DNA of 8,701 nucleotides from an uncultured Methylophaga sp. (GTDB taxonomy: Bacteria > Pseudomonadota > Gammaproteobacteria > Nitrosococcales > Methylophagaceae): assembly GCA_946885755.1 (NCBI GenBank), contig CAMPHB010000039.1:1-8701 (forward strand), written 5' to 3'. Made by a program: the position numbers and the translations under genes. Each line of letters opens with the position of its first letter. Within the stretch, counting starts at the first letter, position 1. Below, in pieces: positions 6,180 through 8,701 of this stretch. The notes beneath the pieces are model-generated. The model was not told where the DNA came from, made no database searches, and saw only the letters and a program-made list of their open reading frames with translations.

Positions 6180-7404
6180 CTTTCATCAAAATGGCATTAT
6201 CACCACCCTGCATAATCTGACACATCGACATCTGGCAGATTTAGAACAGGATCTGCTCAGTTTCAGTAAGCAGCGGCCAATGGGCTTATTATTGCCATCG
6301 CTTTATTCTGAACTGGAAGGTGCTGCCCTGCCGGCGATTATTCAGCAGCTAAAAACAGTGCCGTATTTATCGGAAATTGTTATCGGTCTGGATCGCGCCG
6401 ATGCCGGACAATTTGGCAACGCGCTGGATTTTTTTGCCGACCTGCCGCAGCATCACCGGATCTTGTGGCAGGACGGGCCAAGGCTTAAAGCAATTGATGC
6501 TGAATTGCAGTCACTGGGCCTTGCGCCGCAACAACCCGGCAAAGGCCGTAATGTCTGGTATTGCATGGGCTATATTCTGGCTTCCGGCAAAGCTGAGTCG
6601 GTCGCCTTGCATGACTGCGATATTGTCACCTACTCCACAGAAATGCTGGCGCGGCTGATTTACCCGGTGGCCAATCCATTATTTAATTATGAGTTTTGCA
6701 AAGGCTTTTATGCCCGGGTGGCCGGTGGCCGGCTCAATGGCCGGGTGAACCGTTTGTTGATAACGCCGCTGCTGCGTGCCCTGAAAACGGTGACGGGCCC
6801 CAGCGATTATCTCGATTATATGGATAGCTACCGTTATTCACTGGCCGGTGAGTTTTCTTTCCGGCGCGATGTACTCAACGATATCCGCATTCCCAGTGAC
6901 TGGGGGCTGGAAATCGGCGTGTTATCAGAAATGCACCGCAACTATGCCAATAACCGGCTGTGTCAGGTCGATATTGCCGATATTTATGATCATAAACATC
7001 AGGATTTATCGGCCACCGATCAACAAGGTGGTTTATCAAAAATGTCGATAGATATTGCCAAAGCACTGTTTCGTAAACTGGCGACCAAGGGCACCGTATT
7101 CAGCCCCGAACACTTCCGCAGTATCAAAGCGACTTATTACCGCATTGCACTGGATTTTGTCGAAACCTATCGCAACGATGCACTGATGAATGGCCTGCAA
7201 TTTGATATTCATCAGGAAGAGGCTTCAGTAGAAATGTTTGCCCGCAATATCATGACAGCCGGGCAAGTGTTTCTGGAAAACCCGATGGAAACGCCGTTTA
7301 TTCCCAGTTGGAATCGGGTACAAAGTGCTTTGCCGGATATTTTTCAGCGGCTTTATGATGCCGTGGAAGCTGATCACCGTGAATTTGCTGAAGCTGCCGC
7401 ATGA
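6172..7404 (+). CDS. gpgS: Glucosyl-3-phosphoglycerate synthase (GT81 family)
   Basis: The enzyme transfers glucose from an NDP-glucose donor to 3-phosphoglycerate with retention, the first committed step of glucosylglycerate synthesis; it is cytosolic and metal-dependent. The product has 410 residues, the usual size for bacterial and archaeal GpgS. It has a GT-A fold: LLLPSLYSE near the N terminus (about 39-47), GLDRAD (72-77), a GKGRN donor-site stretch (123-127), the metal-binding DxD as HDCD (147-150), [11 protein letters not shown] (191-201), [11 protein letters not shown] (222-232), DWGLEIGVL (243-251), and [15 protein letters not shown] (265-279), where one His should coordinate the metal. 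These follow the order seen in mycobacterial and Persephonella-type GpgS. The start ATG has AGGAG 7 bases upstream. The gene overlaps the kinase-phosphatase stop by 8 bases (6172-6179) and the next gene by 4 bases (ATGA, 7401-7404), so all three are probably co-transcribed and translationally coupled. The phosphatase that completes the pathway is encoded immediately before it. Confidence 0.93.
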   Translation: MADFHQNGIITTLHNLTHRHLADLEQDLLSFSKQRPMGLLLPSLYSELEGAALPAIIQQLKTVPYLSEIVIGLDRADAGQFGNALDFFADLPQHHRILWQDGPRLKAIDAELQSLGLAPQQPGKGRNVWYCMGYILASGKAESVALHDCDIVTYSTEMLARLIYPVANPLFNYEFCKGFYARVAGGRLNGRVNRLLITPLLRALKTVTGPSDYLDYMDSYRYSLAGEFSFRRDVLNDIRIPSDWGLEIGVLSEMHRNYANNRLCQVDIADIYDHKHQDLSATDQQGGLSKMSIDIAKALFRKLATKGTVFSPEHFRSIKATYYRIALDFVETYRNDALMNGLQFDIHQEEASVEMFARNIMTAGQVFLENPMETPFIPSWNRVQSALPDIFQRLYDAVEADHREFAEAAA

Positions 7405-8701
7405 ATACCGCTACTGATCTGCTGCCGCTGCACCATAATCTGCAGCACCATCTGGATATCATTTATGCGGATTTATATGATACCGAGAGCCGGCAACAAT
7501 TGGCTGGTGAATTACTCGATCTGATGCGAATCCCCGCTGGGCAGCCAGTGCAGAACAGCCCGTCCGACAAATGGCAGGCAGATGATATTGCGGTAATTTG
7601 TTATGGCAACAGTGTTATCGAACCTGGCGAAAAACCACTGCGAACATTACTGCGTTTTGCCCGCGATTATTTACAGCCTTACAGCAATATTTTGCATATT
7701 CTGCCGTTTTTCCCATACTGCAGTGATGATGGTTTTGCCGTTAAAGATTTTTTTGTGGTCAACCCTGAACTTGGCGACTGGGCAGACATTCAGGCCATTG
7801 CCGGTGACTGCAAACTGATGGCGGATTTGGTGATAAATCATGCATCCACTCAAAGCCAATGGTTTGAAAACTTTATTAACGGCAGCGGTGAAGGTCATGA
7901 CTTTTTTTTCACCGCAAACGCTGACGAAGATCTATCACAAGTGGTGCGGCCACGTACCAGTCCATTGCTTAGGGAAACGCAAACCGCCAACGGCCAACAG
8001 CAGGTCTGGTGCACGTTCAGCCATACACAGGCAGATCTGGATTTTCGCAATACGGCGGTACTGAAAACCTTTGTCCGCATTATCCGTTTTTATCTGGACC
8101 AGGGCGTGCGGTTGTTTCGTCTGGATGCGGTGGCATTTATCTGGAAACAAGCCGGTACGGCCTGCCTGAATTTAGTACAAACCCATGAAATCGTCAGGCT
8201 GTTGCGACTGCTGATTGAACAGGCGCAGCCTGATGCCATTATCATTACCGAAACCAATATCCCCAACCGGGAAAACCTCAGCTATTTCGGTAATGGCAAC
8301 GAAGCGCACTGGATTTATAATTTTTCGCTGCCGCCATTATTACTGAACACACTGATGACCGGCGACAGCAGTTATCTTCGGCAATGGCTGATGAGTATGC
8401 CGCCGGCGCAACAAGGCACGGCTTATTTTAATTTTATTGCCTCTCATGATGGCATCGGCCTACGATCGGCCGAGGGGCTGCTTTCCGATCAGGAAATCAC
8501 CACACTGATTAATACCATGCAGAGTTTTGGCGGCGAAATCTCCTGGCGCGCTGCCGATAACGGCATTAAAAAACCCTATGAAATTAATATTGCGCTGTTT
8601 AACGCCATGCAAGGCACCATCAAAGGCCCTGATGAATGGCAGATCCCGCGTTTTATCTGCGCCCACGGTATTATGCTGGCGCTGGAAGGTATCCCCGGCC
8701 T
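7401..8701 (+). CDS. GH13_18 sugar phosphorylase, probable glucosylglycerate phosphorylase, 3'-truncated
   Basis: Enzymes of this subfamily split a glucoside with phosphate, giving alpha-glucose 1-phosphate. They include sucrose, glucosylglycerate and glucosylglycerol phosphorylases. The frame is open from the ATG at 7401 to the right edge; 433 codons are visible and perhaps 60-150 residues are missing. Motifs in order: [18 protein letters not shown] (about 100-117), DLVINHAS (142-149), [13 protein letters not shown] with nucleophile Asp242, [16 protein letters not shown] with acid/base Glu284, and [12 protein letters not shown] with the transition-state stabiliser Asp350. The catalytic triad is complete. 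NF.ASHDGIG.R.AEG, rather than the bifidobacterial sucrose phosphorylase LDTHDGIG, points to the YcjM/glucosylglycerate-phosphorylase side of the subfamily. The neighbours (glycerate kinase, GpgS) also favour glucosylglycerate as substrate. The start overlaps the gpgS stop as ATGA with no good ribosome binding site, so coupling is expected. Sucrose phosphorylase remains possible. Confidence 0.88.
   Translation, partial: MNTATDLLPLHHNLQHHLDIIYADLYDTESRQQLAGELLDLMRIPAGQPVQNSPSDKWQADDIAVICYGNSVIEPGEKPLRTLLRFARDYLQPYSNILHILPFFPYCSDDGFAVKDFFVVNPELGDWADIQAIAGDCKLMADLVINHASTQSQWFENFINGSGEGHDFFFTANADEDLSQVVRPRTSPLLRETQTANGQQQVWCTFSHTQADLDFRNTAVLKTFVRIIRFYLDQGVRLFRLDAVAFIWKQAGTACLNLVQTHEIVRLLRLLIEQAQPDAIIITETNIPNRENLSYFGNGNEAHWIYNFSLPPLLLNTLMTGDSSYLRQWLMSMPPAQQGTAYFNFIASHDGIGLRSAEGLLSDQEITTLINTMQSFGGEISWRAADNGIKKPYEINIALFNAMQGTIKGPDEWQIPRFICAHGIMLALEGIPG

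Noticed and set aside
5812..6231. Minus-strand open frame of about 139 codons, and other frames inside the operon
   Set aside because: They are antisense or shifted copies of the kinase-phosphatase and gpgS genes, whose protein motifs are unmistakable.
4407..7404. Mannosylglycerate pathway instead of glucosylglycerate
   Set aside because: The phosphatase half is MPGP-like, but the glycosyltransferase matches GpgS (GT81) motifs, and MPGP-type phosphatases are known to serve as GpgP in bacteria.
1..8701. Mobile elements, CRISPR arrays, tRNA or phage genes
   Set aside because: No direct-repeat arrays, terminal inverted repeats, transposase or integrase motifs, or cloverleaf sequences were found on reading the window.

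Overview
The window looks like chromosomal DNA from a gammaproteobacterium, probably marine or salt-adapted. The best clues are an EttA-type ABC-F protein very close to the enterobacterial one, enterobacterial-style promoters and terminators, and a gene set for the compatible solute glucosylglycerate (GG). The genus cannot be fixed from sequence alone. No rRNA, tRNA, insertion sequence, CRISPR array or phage gene was seen.

Layout. (1) Bases 1-1169 hold the last two thirds of ettA, a translation factor, followed by a clear intrinsic terminator. (2) Bases 1471-1944 encode a short stand-alone BLUF blue-light photoreceptor with its flavin-contacting residues intact. (3) Bases 1955-3076 on the minus strand encode an eight-repeat PQQ-like beta-propeller lipoprotein that converges on the BLUF gene. 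(4) Bases 3301-3675 (plus) and 3660-4025 (minus) are two small genes of unknown function, a membrane-anchored Cys-containing protein and a secreted protein, whose 3' ends overlap tail to tail by 16 bases. (5) Bases 4026-4406 are non-coding but contain a textbook plus-strand terminator with no obvious gene in front of it, then a possible LacI-type operator. (6) From 4407 to the window end run three tightly overlapping plus-strand genes. They encode a glycerate kinase fused to an MPGP-type HAD phosphatase, a GT81 glucosyl-3-phosphoglycerate synthase (GpgS), and the first ~433 codons of a GH13_18 sugar phosphorylase.

How the last block could work. Glycerate is phosphorylated to 3-phosphoglycerate (kinase half). 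GpgS adds glucose from an NDP-glucose donor to give glucosyl-3-phosphoglycerate, and the phosphatase half removes the phosphate to release GG. The GH13_18 enzyme, if it is a glucosylglycerate phosphorylase, would split GG with phosphate into glucose 1-phosphate and glycerate, and the glycerate would return to the kinase. One operon would then both make and recycle the osmolyte. The enzyme families are read with good confidence. The phosphorylase substrate and the closed cycle are inferred.
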